In this document: positions 7,696 through 16,136 of the stretch, one piece after another
How positions within the stretch are numbered: the first letter of the stretch is position 1
How the letters are laid out: each line of letters opens with the position of its first letter
Source: Rhodoplanes sp.
Lineage (GTDB): Bacteria; Pseudomonadota; Alphaproteobacteria; Rhizobiales; Xanthobacteraceae
Direction: 5' to 3'
Length of the DNA stretch: 64,000 nt
Assembly: GCF_013377085.1 (NCBI RefSeq)
Contig: NZ_JACAAX010000028.1
Coordinates: 21,597 to 85,596, forward strand
Program-made: the position numbers and the translations under genes
Notes under the pieces: generated by a model
Told to the model about the DNA's origin: nothing
The model's database searches: none
What the model saw: the letters and a program-made list of their open reading frames with translations, nothing else

Positions 7696-8922
7696 ATGAC
7701 GATCCACCAGCCGCCGATTCCACCCGTCTGGGCGCCGCCCGTCGCGGCGCCGGTGCGCCGCGACCTCTGCACCGACTGCGGCATCTCGCGCACGACCGAG
7801 CCGGGCCGCTGCGGCCATGCCTGTCAGTTCCTCAAGCCAGACTATCCGGCGATGGAGCGCGCCGTGCACGGCCGCGCCCGCGACCCCGCCCGTCCCGACG
7901 AGCAGTTCTTCGGCCCGTTCAAGACGATGCTGCGCGCCGCCCTGAACGAGCCGCGCCCCGGCGCCCAGTGGACCGGCATCGTCACCCGCATCGGCGAGCG
8001 GCTGCTGGAGACCGGCGCGGTCGACGCCGTGCTGGCGATGGCACCGGACCCGTCCGACAAGTGGCGGCCCATGCCGGTGCTGGTGACCAAGCCCGAAGGC
8101 ATGGCGCAGTGCCGCGGCATGCGGATGGGCTACGCGCCGCTGTTGGCGCTGCTCGAGCCGGCGCGCGCGTGCGGCTTCAAGCGCATCGCCGTGGTCGGCA
8201 TCCCGTGCCAAATCTTCGCGCTGCGCGCCATCGAGCAGGAACTCGGCTTCGAGCGGGTCTATGTGATCGGCACGCCGTGCTCCGACAACACCACGACGGA
8301 GCGCTTCCACGAGTTCTTGGGGCTGCTCGCCGACGATCCTTCGACCATCACGTATCTGGAGTTCCGCGCCGACTATCACGTCGAGCTGCGCTTCTCCGAC
8401 GGCACCGAGAAGCATGTGCCGTTCCTGATGCTGCCGCTGTCCAAGCTGCCGCGCGACTTCTTCCCGCTCACCTGCCGCACCTGCGTCGACTACACCAACG
8501 CACTCGCCGACATCACGGTCGGTTACATGGGCGGCGAGGGCGAGCAGTGGCTACTCGTCCGGAACGAGCGCGGCGAGGAGCTCTTGCGACTTCTCGGTGA
8601 CGAGGTCCGGACGGCCGCGCCGGGGACGGGCGGCAACCGTCGCGCGCCCGTAAAGGGCTTCCTGAAGAACACCGTGCGCGCGGCCGGCGGCCTGCCGGTG
8701 CGCGGCACGCCCAACTTCCTGCGCCCGCTGGTCGGCTGGCTGATGCCGCGGATCGGCCCGCGCGGATTGGAGTTCGCCCGCGCGCGTCTCGAGATGAAGG
8801 CGATCGAGACCGTCCTGCATCTGCGCCGCGAGCGCCCGAAGCGTCTGCGCCACATGGTGCCGCAGCATGTGTGGGATCTGGTCGCGTCCTACGGGCTGAC
8901 GCCGGGGTCGGGGGAGAAATAG
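7696..8922 (+). CDS. Coenzyme F420 hydrogenase/dehydrogenase beta-subunit family reductase, BciB/HCAR-like
   Basis: A 408-residue cytoplasmic flavo-iron-sulfur protein of the FrhB family. Cys25, Cys28, Cys39 and Cys43 in CTDCGISRTTEPGRCGHAC, with Cys260/Cys263 in TCRTCVDYTNALADITVGYM, are likely 4Fe-4S ligands. The middle has IAVVGIPCQIFALRAIE and IGTPCSDNTT. This pattern is that of the plant/cyanobacterial group including 7-hydroxymethyl-chlorophyll a reductase and the 8-vinyl reductase BciB, so a ferredoxin-dependent (bacterio)chlorophyll-precursor reductase is likely in a phototroph. No photosynthesis genes adjoin it, and other reductions in the family are possible. ATG 7696 follows a GGAG. 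Confidence 0.7.
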   Translation: MTIHQPPIPPVWAPPVAAPVRRDLCTDCGISRTTEPGRCGHACQFLKPDYPAMERAVHGRARDPARPDEQFFGPFKTMLRAALNEPRPGAQWTGIVTRIGERLLETGAVDAVLAMAPDPSDKWRPMPVLVTKPEGMAQCRGMRMGYAPLLALLEPARACGFKRIAVVGIPCQIFALRAIEQELGFERVYVIGTPCSDNTTTERFHEFLGLLADDPSTITYLEFRADYHVELRFSDGTEKHVPFLMLPLSKLPRDFFPLTCRTCVDYTNALADITVGYMGGEGEQWLLVRNERGEELLRLLGDEVRTAAPGTGGNRRAPVKGFLKNTVRAAGGLPVRGTPNFLRPLVGWLMPRIGPRGLEFARARLEMKAIETVLHLRRERPKRLRHMVPQHVWDLVASYGLTPGSGEK

Positions 8923-8935
8923 CGCCCGGGTCCCG

Positions 8936-9826
8936 TCACGGCAGGTCGCGTGCGACCCTGAAGCCGTTGGCGTAGTAGCGGACGTCCTTGTCGTAGCGGA
9001 AGCGCGCGGCGGAGCGGATCGCCGCCGGCGTCGAGCCGAAGGAGCCGCCGCGCAGCACCCGCTGGCGGCACTGGCCGGCGTTCCAGGCCGAAGCATCCTT
9101 CGGCGCGCCCCGATAGGTCTCGTTCCAGCAGTCCTCGACCCATTCGGCGGCATTGCCGGCGGTGTCGTAGAGGCCGAAGGCGTTGGGTCGGAACGAACCC
9201 ACCGGCATGGTCTGGCGCGCCGGTTGCGCCGTGCATGTGCTGCAGTTGGCGCGGCCGGTGCCGACCTCGCGGCCCCACCAGTGCGGCGTCGCCGAGCCGG
9301 CGCGGGCCGCATACTCCCACTCCGCCTCGCTCGGCAGCCGGTAGGTCCGGCCCGACACCTGCGACAACCAGGCGATGTAGACCTTGGCGTCGTCGTAGCT
9401 CACGTCGATGACGGGTTGCTTGTCGCGGCCCCAGCCGTGATCGTCGGGCCGATGACGGCACGCACCCGCGGCGACGCAGAGATCCCACTCGGCGAAGCTG
9501 ATCTCGCGGCGCCCGATGGCGAACGGACGCGCGATGCCGACGCGGCGCACCGGCTTCTCGTAGTCGCTGTCGTTGGAGCCCATGTCGAACTCGCCGTCCG
9601 GAATCACCACCATCTCGGGACAGTCGGTGCAGTCGCGAAAGGTCTCGCCCGGGACGCGGACGGCGCTCTGCTGCGCGACGGGCACGGAGGCGGACGGCGG
9701 GCGCGGTGCGAGATCGTAGCGCCGCTGGCCGGGCGCGTCCTGGGCGGCGAGCGGCCCGGCGAAATCCATCGCGAGGGCTGTTCCGACAGCGATCACAAAC
9801 AGGAGAAACGCCAGCCACCGCTGCAT
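8936..9826 (-). CDS. Exported formylglycine-generating-enzyme (SUMF1) family protein
   Basis: A 296-residue protein with a signal peptide (MQRWLAFLLFVIAVGTALA) and a complete SUMF1/FGE fold: MVVIPDGEFDMGS near the start, WYDA-region equivalent VSYDDAKVYIAWLS, RLPSEAEWEYAARAG, NAFGLYDTAGNAAEWVED and the closing RGGSFGS plus NGFRVARD. True FGEs oxidise a sulfatase cysteine; bacterial exported members often have other or unknown roles, and no sulfatase is nearby. ATG 9826 was chosen for the signal peptide; the open frame extends further upstream without similarity. It converges on the BciB-like gene. Confidence 0.8.
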   Translation of the reverse strand: MQRWLAFLLFVIAVGTALAMDFAGPLAAQDAPGQRRYDLAPRPPSASVPVAQQSAVRVPGETFRDCTDCPEMVVIPDGEFDMGSNDSDYEKPVRRVGIARPFAIGRREISFAEWDLCVAAGACRHRPDDHGWGRDKQPVIDVSYDDAKVYIAWLSQVSGRTYRLPSEAEWEYAARAGSATPHWWGREVGTGRANCSTCTAQPARQTMPVGSFRPNAFGLYDTAGNAAEWVEDCWNETYRGAPKDASAWNAGQCRQRVLRGGSFGSTPAAIRSAARFRYDKDVRYYANGFRVARDLP

Positions 9827-10158
9827 AATCCGCTTTCCTGCAATGTTGCGATGGCGCAGAGTCCGCTCCCTTTTGGAAGTATTCGCGGAAGCGTCGCCGG
9901 CGTCAACGTGCCGCCCGATACCGATGACCGGCGTGCCGGAATTCGTGGTCGCGCCGGCGATCGTCAGGAGCGACGATCGTTCGGAGTGGTGAGGCGGGGT
10001 GCCGAATCTGTTCAGCATCTGCGGTTCACTTGTGCGTGGGACGCGATCATGCTGGCATGACGCTCGCATCGACGATGCCGGATCGAACCGGCCGGGCCGA
10101 CGGGCCCACAGATACGAATCGGGACGAAACGTCAAAGCGCAACGAGCGGAGGCAGGGC
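9827..10158. other. Divergent intergenic region, nothing distinct
   Basis: This 332-base gap separates the FGE-like and DUF4399 genes and should hold both promoters. I see no strong palindrome or recognisable operator in it. Confidence 0.3.
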
Positions 10159-11124
10159 ATGCGGACTGCGGGAGCGGACGTCGCGAACACGTGCACGGCG
10201 GGGCTGCTCGCAGTTCTGATGCTGGCGGCCGGATGCGGGGTGGCGCTCGCTCAGGGCGCTCCGCCGGCCGGCGGACACGGCGCCCTCGGCGTGCCCGCTC
10301 TGCGCGGCGGACCGGTGGCGTCGCCGCCGGGAGCCGCCGTCTACTTCATCGCGCTCAAGGATGGCGCGACCGTGCCGCAAAAATTCGTGGTGCATTTCGG
10401 GCTCACCGGCATGGGTGTCGCACCCGCCGGATCCGACCGCGAGAACTCCGGACATCACCATCTGTTGATCGACACCGACCTGCCGCCGCTCGATCAACCG
10501 ATCCCGAGCGATTTCCAGCATCTCCACTTCGGTGCCGGGCAGACCGAGGCGGAGGTGACGCTGCCGCCGGGTCCGCACACGCTGCAGCTCCTGCTCGCCG
10601 ACAAGGACCACATTCCGCATTCGCCGCCCGTGATGTCGCCGCGCATCCGCATTGTCGTGTCGGACGGAGCTGCGACGGCCGCGGCTGCGGCGCCGGCGCC
10701 CGCCGCCGTCTCCGGGCCGAAGGCGCGCAGCCCGTCGCCGGCCGACGCCAAGGTGTATTTCGTCCAGCCGACCGACGGCGCCTATGTGTCGCGCACGCCG
10801 GTGATCCGCTTCGGCCTGATCAACATGGGCGTCGCGCCCGCCGGCGTCGCCAAGGCGAACACCGGGCACCATCACCTGATCATCGACTCCGAGCTGCCGC
10901 CGCTCGACCAGCCGATCCCGAGCGACTTCCAGCATCTGCATTTCGGCTCCGGCCAGACCGAGGCCAAGGTGACGCTGCCGCTCGGCCGCCACACGCTGCA
11001 GCTCCTGCTGGCGGACGAGGACCACGTCCCGCACGATCCGCCGGTCTTCTCCAAGCCGATCACCGTGACGGTGACCAAGTCCGGCCGGAGACCGCGCTCC
11101 GTCTCACGGTGGAGATACCATTGA
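10159..11124 (+). CDS. Exported protein with two DUF4399 domains
   Basis: 321 residues from ATG 10159, preceded by GGAGGCAGGG. An N-terminal hydrophobic segment ending AAGCGVALAQG can be read as a signal peptide or lipobox. Two near-identical domains follow (about residues 50-165 and 190-305), each with GMGVAPAG or NMGVAPAG, GHHHLxID, LPPLDQPIPSDFQHLHFG and a HTLQLLLAD repeat, the marks of DUF4399. Such domains often occur singly, so this is an internal tandem duplication. The His-rich loop suggests metal binding (inference). Its TGA at 11122 overlaps possible starts of the caspase-like gene, implying coupling. Confidence 0.8.
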   Translation: MRTAGADVANTCTAGLLAVLMLAAGCGVALAQGAPPAGGHGALGVPALRGGPVASPPGAAVYFIALKDGATVPQKFVVHFGLTGMGVAPAGSDRENSGHHHLLIDTDLPPLDQPIPSDFQHLHFGAGQTEAEVTLPPGPHTLQLLLADKDHIPHSPPVMSPRIRIVVSDGAATAAAAAPAPAAVSGPKARSPSPADAKVYFVQPTDGAYVSRTPVIRFGLINMGVAPAGVAKANTGHHHLIIDSELPPLDQPIPSDFQHLHFGSGQTEAKVTLPLGRHTLQLLLADEDHVPHDPPVFSKPITVTVTKSGRRPRSVSRWRYH

Positions 11125-11138
11125 TCGTGCCGGTCGCC

Positions 11139-12767
11139 ATGTTCCGCACCGCGACCGCGGCGCGCCGTCTGGCGCTCGCCGCGTTCGCCGTGCTGATATT
11201 TTCGACGGGCGCCGCCGACACGGCCCGCGCCGGCAAGCGCGTCGCCCTGGTGATCGGTAACACGATGTATCGCAGCGTGCCGTCGCTGCCCAACACCGGC
11301 AACGACGCCAAGGCGATGGCGGCGCTGTTCACCAGCGCCGGATTCGACGTGGTGCAGTCGCGTTATGATCTCGGCGTGCTCGACTTCAAGCGGACGCTGC
11401 GCGAGTTCATGGGCATGGCGCGCGACGCCGACATCGCGGTCGTCTACTATGCGGGCCATGGCGTCGAGGTGAAGGGCACCAACTATCTGATTCCGGTCGA
11501 TGCGAAACTCGCGCGCGACTACGACGTCGAGGACGAGGCGATCCCGCTCGACCGCATCCTGTCGTCGATCGAGCAGGCCCGCACGCTGCGGCTGGTGATC
11601 CTCGACGCCTGCCGCGACAATCCGTTCCTCGGCAAGATGCAGCGCACCGTGTCGATGCGGGCCGTCGTCAACGGCCTGGCGACGGTCGAGCCCCCCACCG
11701 GGAGCACCTTGGTCGCCTATGCGGCCAAGGCCGGTTCGGTCGCGGCCGACGGCGCCGGCCGGCACAGCCCGTTCACAACGGCGCTGCTCAACCACATCAC
11801 CGAGCCCGGACTCGACGTCCGCATCGCCTTCGGCCGTGTGCGCGACGAGGTGCTCCGCGTCACCGCCAATGCACAGGAGCCGTTCGTCTACGGGTCGCTC
11901 GGCGGGACCACGGTCTCGCTCGTTCCGGCTCCGGCGGCGCCGCCCGTGCCGGTCGTCAGCATCCGCGACCAGCAGCGCGATTACGAGCTCGCCGAACGGG
12001 TCGGCACCGTCGCGGGCTTCGAGACGTTTTTGGCCCGCAACGCGACCGGATTCTACGCCGAGCTGGCGCGGGCCCAGATCGCCAAGCTGACCGAGCGGGC
12101 CGGGCAGGGCCGCGCGGAGCCCCCGCGCGTCGTGTCGGCGAAGCCGGCCGATCCGGTCGACGCCGCGGCCGAGGCGCTGCGTCAACGCCGCGAGGCCCAG
12201 CGTGCCCGCGAGCAGGCGGCCCTGCAGACGCCGGTGGCGCCGGCCCCGGTCCCGCCAGCCGCGACTCCGTCGCCCGTTGCATCGGTGCCGCGCGCAGAAC
12301 CGGCCGGCGCGGCGACGAACGCCGAACAGTCCTGCCGGCGCGACCGCGACCGGCTGGCGCGCCTGCGCAGCGATCCGGTCGCCGAGGAGGTGCTGCGGTT
12401 CGAGCGGGAGCTCGCCTGCGAGCCGCTGCGGGCGCAGGTCGCGCGGCTGCGCGAGAGCGTCGTCGGCCCGGTGGCCGCGCCGGCGCTCGCCGCCCAGGCG
12501 GCGCGTCCGGTCTCGGTTCCGACGGGTCCAGTGCCGACGGCGGCGGCGCCGTCGGTCGCGACGCCTCCGCCGGCCTTGGCTGCAAAGTCTGCGGCGGCGC
12601 CGAGCTCGGCCGCGGTCTCCGCCGATGCCTGCCGGCGTGACCAGGAGACGCTGGCGCGACTGCGCGCCGATCCGACGCGTGAAGGTATCGCCAGGCTCGA
12701 GCGGGAGCTGAGATGCGAGACGTTGCGGCCCCAGGTGGTCCGGCTGCGGGAGAGCGTCGCAGATTGA
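11139..12767 (+). CDS. Exported caspase-family (peptidase C14) protein
   Basis: A 542-residue protein with a signal peptide (LALAAFAVLIF... ADTARA) and a caspase p20-like domain (about 25-260). It contains RVALVIGNTMYRSVPSLPN, catalytic His107 in YYAGHGVEV and catalytic Cys158 in LDACRDNPF. A helical WEL-type segment follows (DYELAERVGTVAGFETFLAR), then a Pro/Ala linker and two copies of a Cys-containing helical repeat (CRRDRDRLARLRSDP and CRRDQETLARLRADP, each ending VxRLRESV). Targets unknown. Alternative starts TTG 11121, with a GGAGAT site four bases before it, and GTG 11127 would overlap the DUF4399 stop. Confidence 0.85.
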   Translation: MFRTATAARRLALAAFAVLIFSTGAADTARAGKRVALVIGNTMYRSVPSLPNTGNDAKAMAALFTSAGFDVVQSRYDLGVLDFKRTLREFMGMARDADIAVVYYAGHGVEVKGTNYLIPVDAKLARDYDVEDEAIPLDRILSSIEQARTLRLVILDACRDNPFLGKMQRTVSMRAVVNGLATVEPPTGSTLVAYAAKAGSVAADGAGRHSPFTTALLNHITEPGLDVRIAFGRVRDEVLRVTANAQEPFVYGSLGGTTVSLVPAPAAPPVPVVSIRDQQRDYELAERVGTVAGFETFLARNATGFYAELARAQIAKLTERAGQGRAEPPRVVSAKPADPVDAAAEALRQRREAQRAREQAALQTPVAPAPVPPAATPSPVASVPRAEPAGAATNAEQSCRRDRDRLARLRSDPVAEEVLRFERELACEPLRAQVARLRESVVGPVAAPALAAQAARPVSVPTGPVPTAAAPSVATPPPALAAKSAAAPSSAAVSADACRRDQETLARLRADPTREGIARLERELRCETLRPQVVRLRESVAD

Positions 12768-12788
12768 GACGCCGGCCCGTCCCGACCG

Positions 12789-13538
12789 TCAGCTCTTCGG
12801 CTCGACGTCGGGCCCGGCCTGGATGCCGGCGGCAATGAACCGGACCAGAAAGCGGCCCTTGGTCGGCAAGTCACCCGGCTTGTAGCGGTGCTTCGACAGG
12901 CGCGACATCCGCTCGTCGAAGAAGTTCATCACCAGCGCGCCGACCGCGAACAGATAGGCCCAGTGCAGATACTCCGGCGACTGCTCGGGCAGGGCGCGCT
13001 GCAGCGCCGCGATGAACTCGCGCGCCATCGGATCGTAATAGTCGCGCAGGATGCCGCGCGAGCGCTCGTGCGGATCGGACGCCTCACGCACCGTCAGCAT
13101 CGAATAGTACTTGCCGTCCGGCCGCGCCTGCTGGCGCATCACCGGCATCACGAAGGCGGTGACGATCCGCTCGACCGCGTCGGGTGCCGTGACGTCCTCG
13201 ATGGCCCGCAGCTCGGCGAGCCGTTCCCCGAACAGCATCTGATGCTCGGCGAACACGGCCCGATAGAGGTTCTGCTTGGTCTCGAAGTGATAGACCACGA
13301 CCGACAGGCCGACCCCGGCCGCCTCGGCGATGTTGCGCATCGAGGCGCCGTGGAAGCCCTCCATCGCGAACAGCTTCTCGGCGGCGCGCAGGATTTTCGC
13401 ACGCCGGCTCGGCTCCTCGGCGGCGGTGCGCCGCGCAGCGGCCTTCGGCGTGGTCCTCACGGTGCTCTTCGGCGTCGTCTTGAGCGTGGTCTCGGAAGCT
13501 GGCTTGGTCATGCGGTCGCGCGGGGGTCGGGAGGGCAT
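12789..13538 (-). CDS. TetR family transcriptional regulator
   Basis: 249 residues with a TetR DNA-binding domain: RRAKILRAAEKLFAMEGFHG, then MRNIAEAAGVGLSVVVYHF and KQNLYRAVFAEH, followed by an all-helical ligand domain. The N-terminus carries about 45 extra residues rich in Lys, Thr, Ala and Arg (TTPKSTVRTTPKAAARRTAA), like a histone H1 tail, which could add nonspecific DNA affinity; ATG 13511 would remove only nine residues. It is divergent from the MFS-cyclase-BKACE operon, and an 18-base perfect palindrome lies between them, so it probably represses that operon and responds to its substrate (inference). Confidence 0.85.
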   Translation of the reverse strand: MPSRPPRDRMTKPASETTLKTTPKSTVRTTPKAAARRTAAEEPSRRAKILRAAEKLFAMEGFHGASMRNIAEAAGVGLSVVVYHFETKQNLYRAVFAEHQMLFGERLAELRAIEDVTAPDAVERIVTAFVMPVMRQQARPDGKYYSMLTVREASDPHERSRGILRDYYDPMAREFIAALQRALPEQSPEYLHWAYLFAVGALVMNFFDERMSRLSKHRYKPGDLPTKGRFLVRFIAAGIQAGPDVEPKS

Positions 13539-13951
13539 TCGGCCGCGATGACCTTTTCGTTCAGATCGAGCTCGGCTGTCGAGCCGTCAACTTAGTCGCG
13601 GGGCGGCGGCGCTGTCCACCCGCAAAAAACCGGGCGTGGGTTTCTCGCCGGCGCGCCGTGCGCGGGCCGCGGTGCCGTCCGGGGCCACATAGGTCGGCCC
13701 GGCGGCGTCGAGATCTGCGGTTTTCGCAACCCCCTCCCGGCAGCCGACGGGGGCCGGCTTCGTGTTTATCCGGATACACTGTACGTACGTACAGTCTAAG
13801 TTCGAGGCATCGACCACGAGTTCCACGGATCGTCGCGGCGATGTCCAAACGGCCACCCGTCTTTTCCCCGCCGGAACAGGGTTGACGGGCCCAGCGCCCG
13901 TCGGGCCGGGACATCGCCGCGGCGAGCGACTGCGACCCTGGGGGTGAAACA
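13539..13951. other. Divergent control region of the catabolic operon
   Basis: This stretch of 413 bases holds no supported gene. The only strong signal is the palindrome at 13778-13795. It should contain both the tetR promoter and the promoter of the MFS-cyclase-BKACE operon. Confidence 0.5.
13778..13795. promoter_or_regulatory. TetR-type operator, 18-bp perfect palindrome
   Basis: ACTGTACGTACGTACAGT is its own reverse complement over 18 bases, a typical TetR-family operator form. It lies 157 bases before the MFS start and 243 bases from the tetR start. The dyad CTGTACGTACGTACAG is surrounded by AT-rich promoter-like sequence. Confidence 0.7.
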
Positions 13952-15193
13952 ATGAAAAACGACACGACCAAATGGCGCGTCCTCGGTGGAGGATTCGCGG
14001 CCTACACGTTCGACGCCATGGACCTCGTTCTGCTGGCCATGGCGTTCCAGCCGATCATGAACGACCTCGGCCTCACCCGCTCGGAGGCCGGCCTGCTCGC
14101 CACCGCCACCCTGATCGGCGTCGGCATCTCCAGCATCGTGATGGGCTGGTACTCGGACAATTACGGGCGTCGCAAGGCGATGCTGTGGTCGCTGATCAGC
14201 TTCAGCCTGCTGACCATGGCGATCGCCTTCGCCAGCAGTTGGCTGGAGATTCTGATCCTCCGCTTCCTGGCCGGTCTCGGCCTCGGCGGCCTGTGGGGCG
14301 TCATCGCGGCGTATATCGCCGAGACCTGGCCTCCGGCGCAGCGCGGGCGTGCCGCCGCCTTCGTGATGAGCTCGTTCCCGGTCGGCGTCGGCCTCGCCTC
14401 CTTCTTCGCCGGCAAGATCATCCCGATGTGGGGCTGGCGGGCGCTGTTCCTCACCGCCGGCATCGCCCTGGTCGTGGCGATCTACGTCTGGTTCTTCGTG
14501 CCCGAGTCCGAGGCCTGGAAGACGCAGCGCGACGCGCGGTTGCGCGGTGACGGCGGCCAGTCGGTCGAGAAGGTCTCGGTGAAGGAGATCTTCGCCGACG
14601 GCATGGCCCGGAACACCATCCTGGCGACGCTCGTCTCCGCCTTCGCGCTGACCGCCTATTGGGGGCCGACCACCTGGCTGCCGACCTATCTGGTCAAGGA
14701 GCGTGGCCTCAGTGTCGCCGACATGGGCATGTTCATGACCATTCTCAGCGTCGGCATGTTCATCGGCTACAACGCGTTCGGTTGGATCGCCGACTTCATC
14801 GGCAAGCGCAACGCGCTGGTGCTCTCGCTCGCCGGCTCCGCCGTGATGCTGGCCGTCTACGCCTTGACCGAGAATCCCGCCACGCTCCTGTGGATGGGCC
14901 CGGCCTATGCGTTCTTCATGGCCTTCGTCGGCCTGATGGGCTCCTACTACGGCGAGCTGTTCCCGACCCGGATGCGCACCACCGGCTCGGGCTTCTGCTT
15001 CAATGTCGGACGCGGCGTCTCCGCCTTCGCGCCGTTCATCCTGGGCGGCATCGCCACGGCCTACAGCCTGCAGACCGCCATCCTGATCTGCGCCGTGCCG
15101 TTCGCCATCGCGGCGGTGCTCACCGCTTTCCTGCCGCGCACCGAGGGCCCGTCGCCGCAACCGGCCGTCGTCGCCGCGGCGTCGCGGAGCTGA
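13952..15193 (+). CDS. MFS transporter, AAHS/SV2-like organic acid carrier
   Basis: A 413-residue inner-membrane carrier with 12 predicted helices. The loop after helix 2 has GWYSDNYGRRKAM (the DxxGRR MFS signature), helix 4-5 has RFLAGLGLGGLWGVIAAYIAE, and helix 5-6 has PESEAWK, as in aromatic-acid/proton symporters and sugar-porter-like members. It is first in an operon with a cyclase-family hydrolase and a BKACE, so it likely imports their substrate. It resembles the second carrier at 18254 through much of its length, suggesting related substrates. Confidence 0.85.
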   Translation: MKNDTTKWRVLGGGFAAYTFDAMDLVLLAMAFQPIMNDLGLTRSEAGLLATATLIGVGISSIVMGWYSDNYGRRKAMLWSLISFSLLTMAIAFASSWLEILILRFLAGLGLGGLWGVIAAYIAETWPPAQRGRAAAFVMSSFPVGVGLASFFAGKIIPMWGWRALFLTAGIALVVAIYVWFFVPESEAWKTQRDARLRGDGGQSVEKVSVKEIFADGMARNTILATLVSAFALTAYWGPTTWLPTYLVKERGLSVADMGMFMTILSVGMFIGYNAFGWIADFIGKRNALVLSLAGSAVMLAVYALTENPATLLWMGPAYAFFMAFVGLMGSYYGELFPTRMRTTGSGFCFNVGRGVSAFAPFILGGIATAYSLQTAILICAVPFAIAAVLTAFLPRTEGPSPQPAVVAAASRS

Positions 15194-15261
15194 GCGGCCG
15201 CGAATCGCGAAAGGACCGGCCGCGATCGATACCCGCGGCCGGATCCGAACGGAGCAAGACC

Positions 15262-16035
15262 ATGAGAAAAATCATCGACCTGTCCATCTACTTCGAGAAC
15301 GGAACGCTGGCGGATCCGCCCGTCTACGAGCCGAAGATCAAGTACCGCAATCACAAGGAGACGATGGACGAGCTGCTGCCGTTCTTCCCCGGTCTCGCCG
15401 CGGCCGACATGCCGGACGGCGAGGCCTGGGCGATCGAATGGGTGAACATCACCACCCACAACGGAACCCACCTCGACGCGCCCTATCACTTCGCCTCGAC
15501 CATGAACCGCGGCGAGCGCGCCATCACGATCGACGAGGTGCCGCTCGACTGGTGCTTCCAGCCCGGCGTCAAGCTGGACTTCCGCCGCTTCGCGGACGGC
15601 TACGTCGTCACGGCGAAGGACGTCGAGGAGGAGCTCGCGCGCATCGGCCACACGCTGAAGCCGCTGGAGATCGTCGTCGTCAACACCCGCGCTGGCGAGA
15701 TCTACGGCCACGAGGGCTATGTGGCGGCCGGTTGCGGCATGGGGCGCGAGGCGACCCTCTATCTCACCGAGCGGGGCGTGCGGGTGACCGGAACGGACGC
15801 CTGGAGTTGGGACGCGCCCTTCGTCTTCACGGCGAAGAAATACGCCGCCTCCCACGACGCCGGGCTGATCTGGGAGGGCCACAAGTCGGGCCGCGAGGTC
15901 GGCTACTGCCATATCGAGAAGCTCCATAACCTGGAGCTGCTGCCGCCGACCGGATTCACCATCTCCTGCTTCCCGGCGAAGATCCGCGGCGCTTCGGCCG
16001 GCTGGACCCGCGCCGTCGCCATCCTGGACAACTGA
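15262..16035 (+). CDS. Cyclase family protein (metal-dependent hydrolase)
   Basis: A 257-residue protein of the cyclase/kynurenine-formamidase fold (PF04199). The metal-site motif is HNGTHLDAPYHF, preceded by WVNITT, with a later FTISCFPAKIRGASAGWTR tail as in this family. Members hydrolyse cyclic amides, lactones or formamides. ATG 15262 has GGAG ten bases upstream. It lies between the MFS carrier and a BKACE, consistent with opening a ring or amide to give an acid for BKACE. It is distinct in sequence from the second cyclase at 22741. Substrate unknown. Confidence 0.82.
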   Translation: MRKIIDLSIYFENGTLADPPVYEPKIKYRNHKETMDELLPFFPGLAAADMPDGEAWAIEWVNITTHNGTHLDAPYHFASTMNRGERAITIDEVPLDWCFQPGVKLDFRRFADGYVVTAKDVEEELARIGHTLKPLEIVVVNTRAGEIYGHEGYVAAGCGMGREATLYLTERGVRVTGTDAWSWDAPFVFTAKKYAASHDAGLIWEGHKSGREVGYCHIEKLHNLELLPPTGFTISCFPAKIRGASAGWTRAVAILDN

Positions 16036-16136
16036 TCACCCCCGCCGGGGCGGCGTGCCGTCTGACACGGGGGCCGCCCCGAAGCTCGCTTCGGCCGGCA
16101 TCGCGATGCCGGCCGCAACGCGTTTCGCATGGAGAC

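Noticed and set aside
9999..11138. Extension of the caspase frame far upstream
   Set aside because: The region is the real DUF4399 gene in another frame; the signal peptide fixes the caspase start near 11121-11139.
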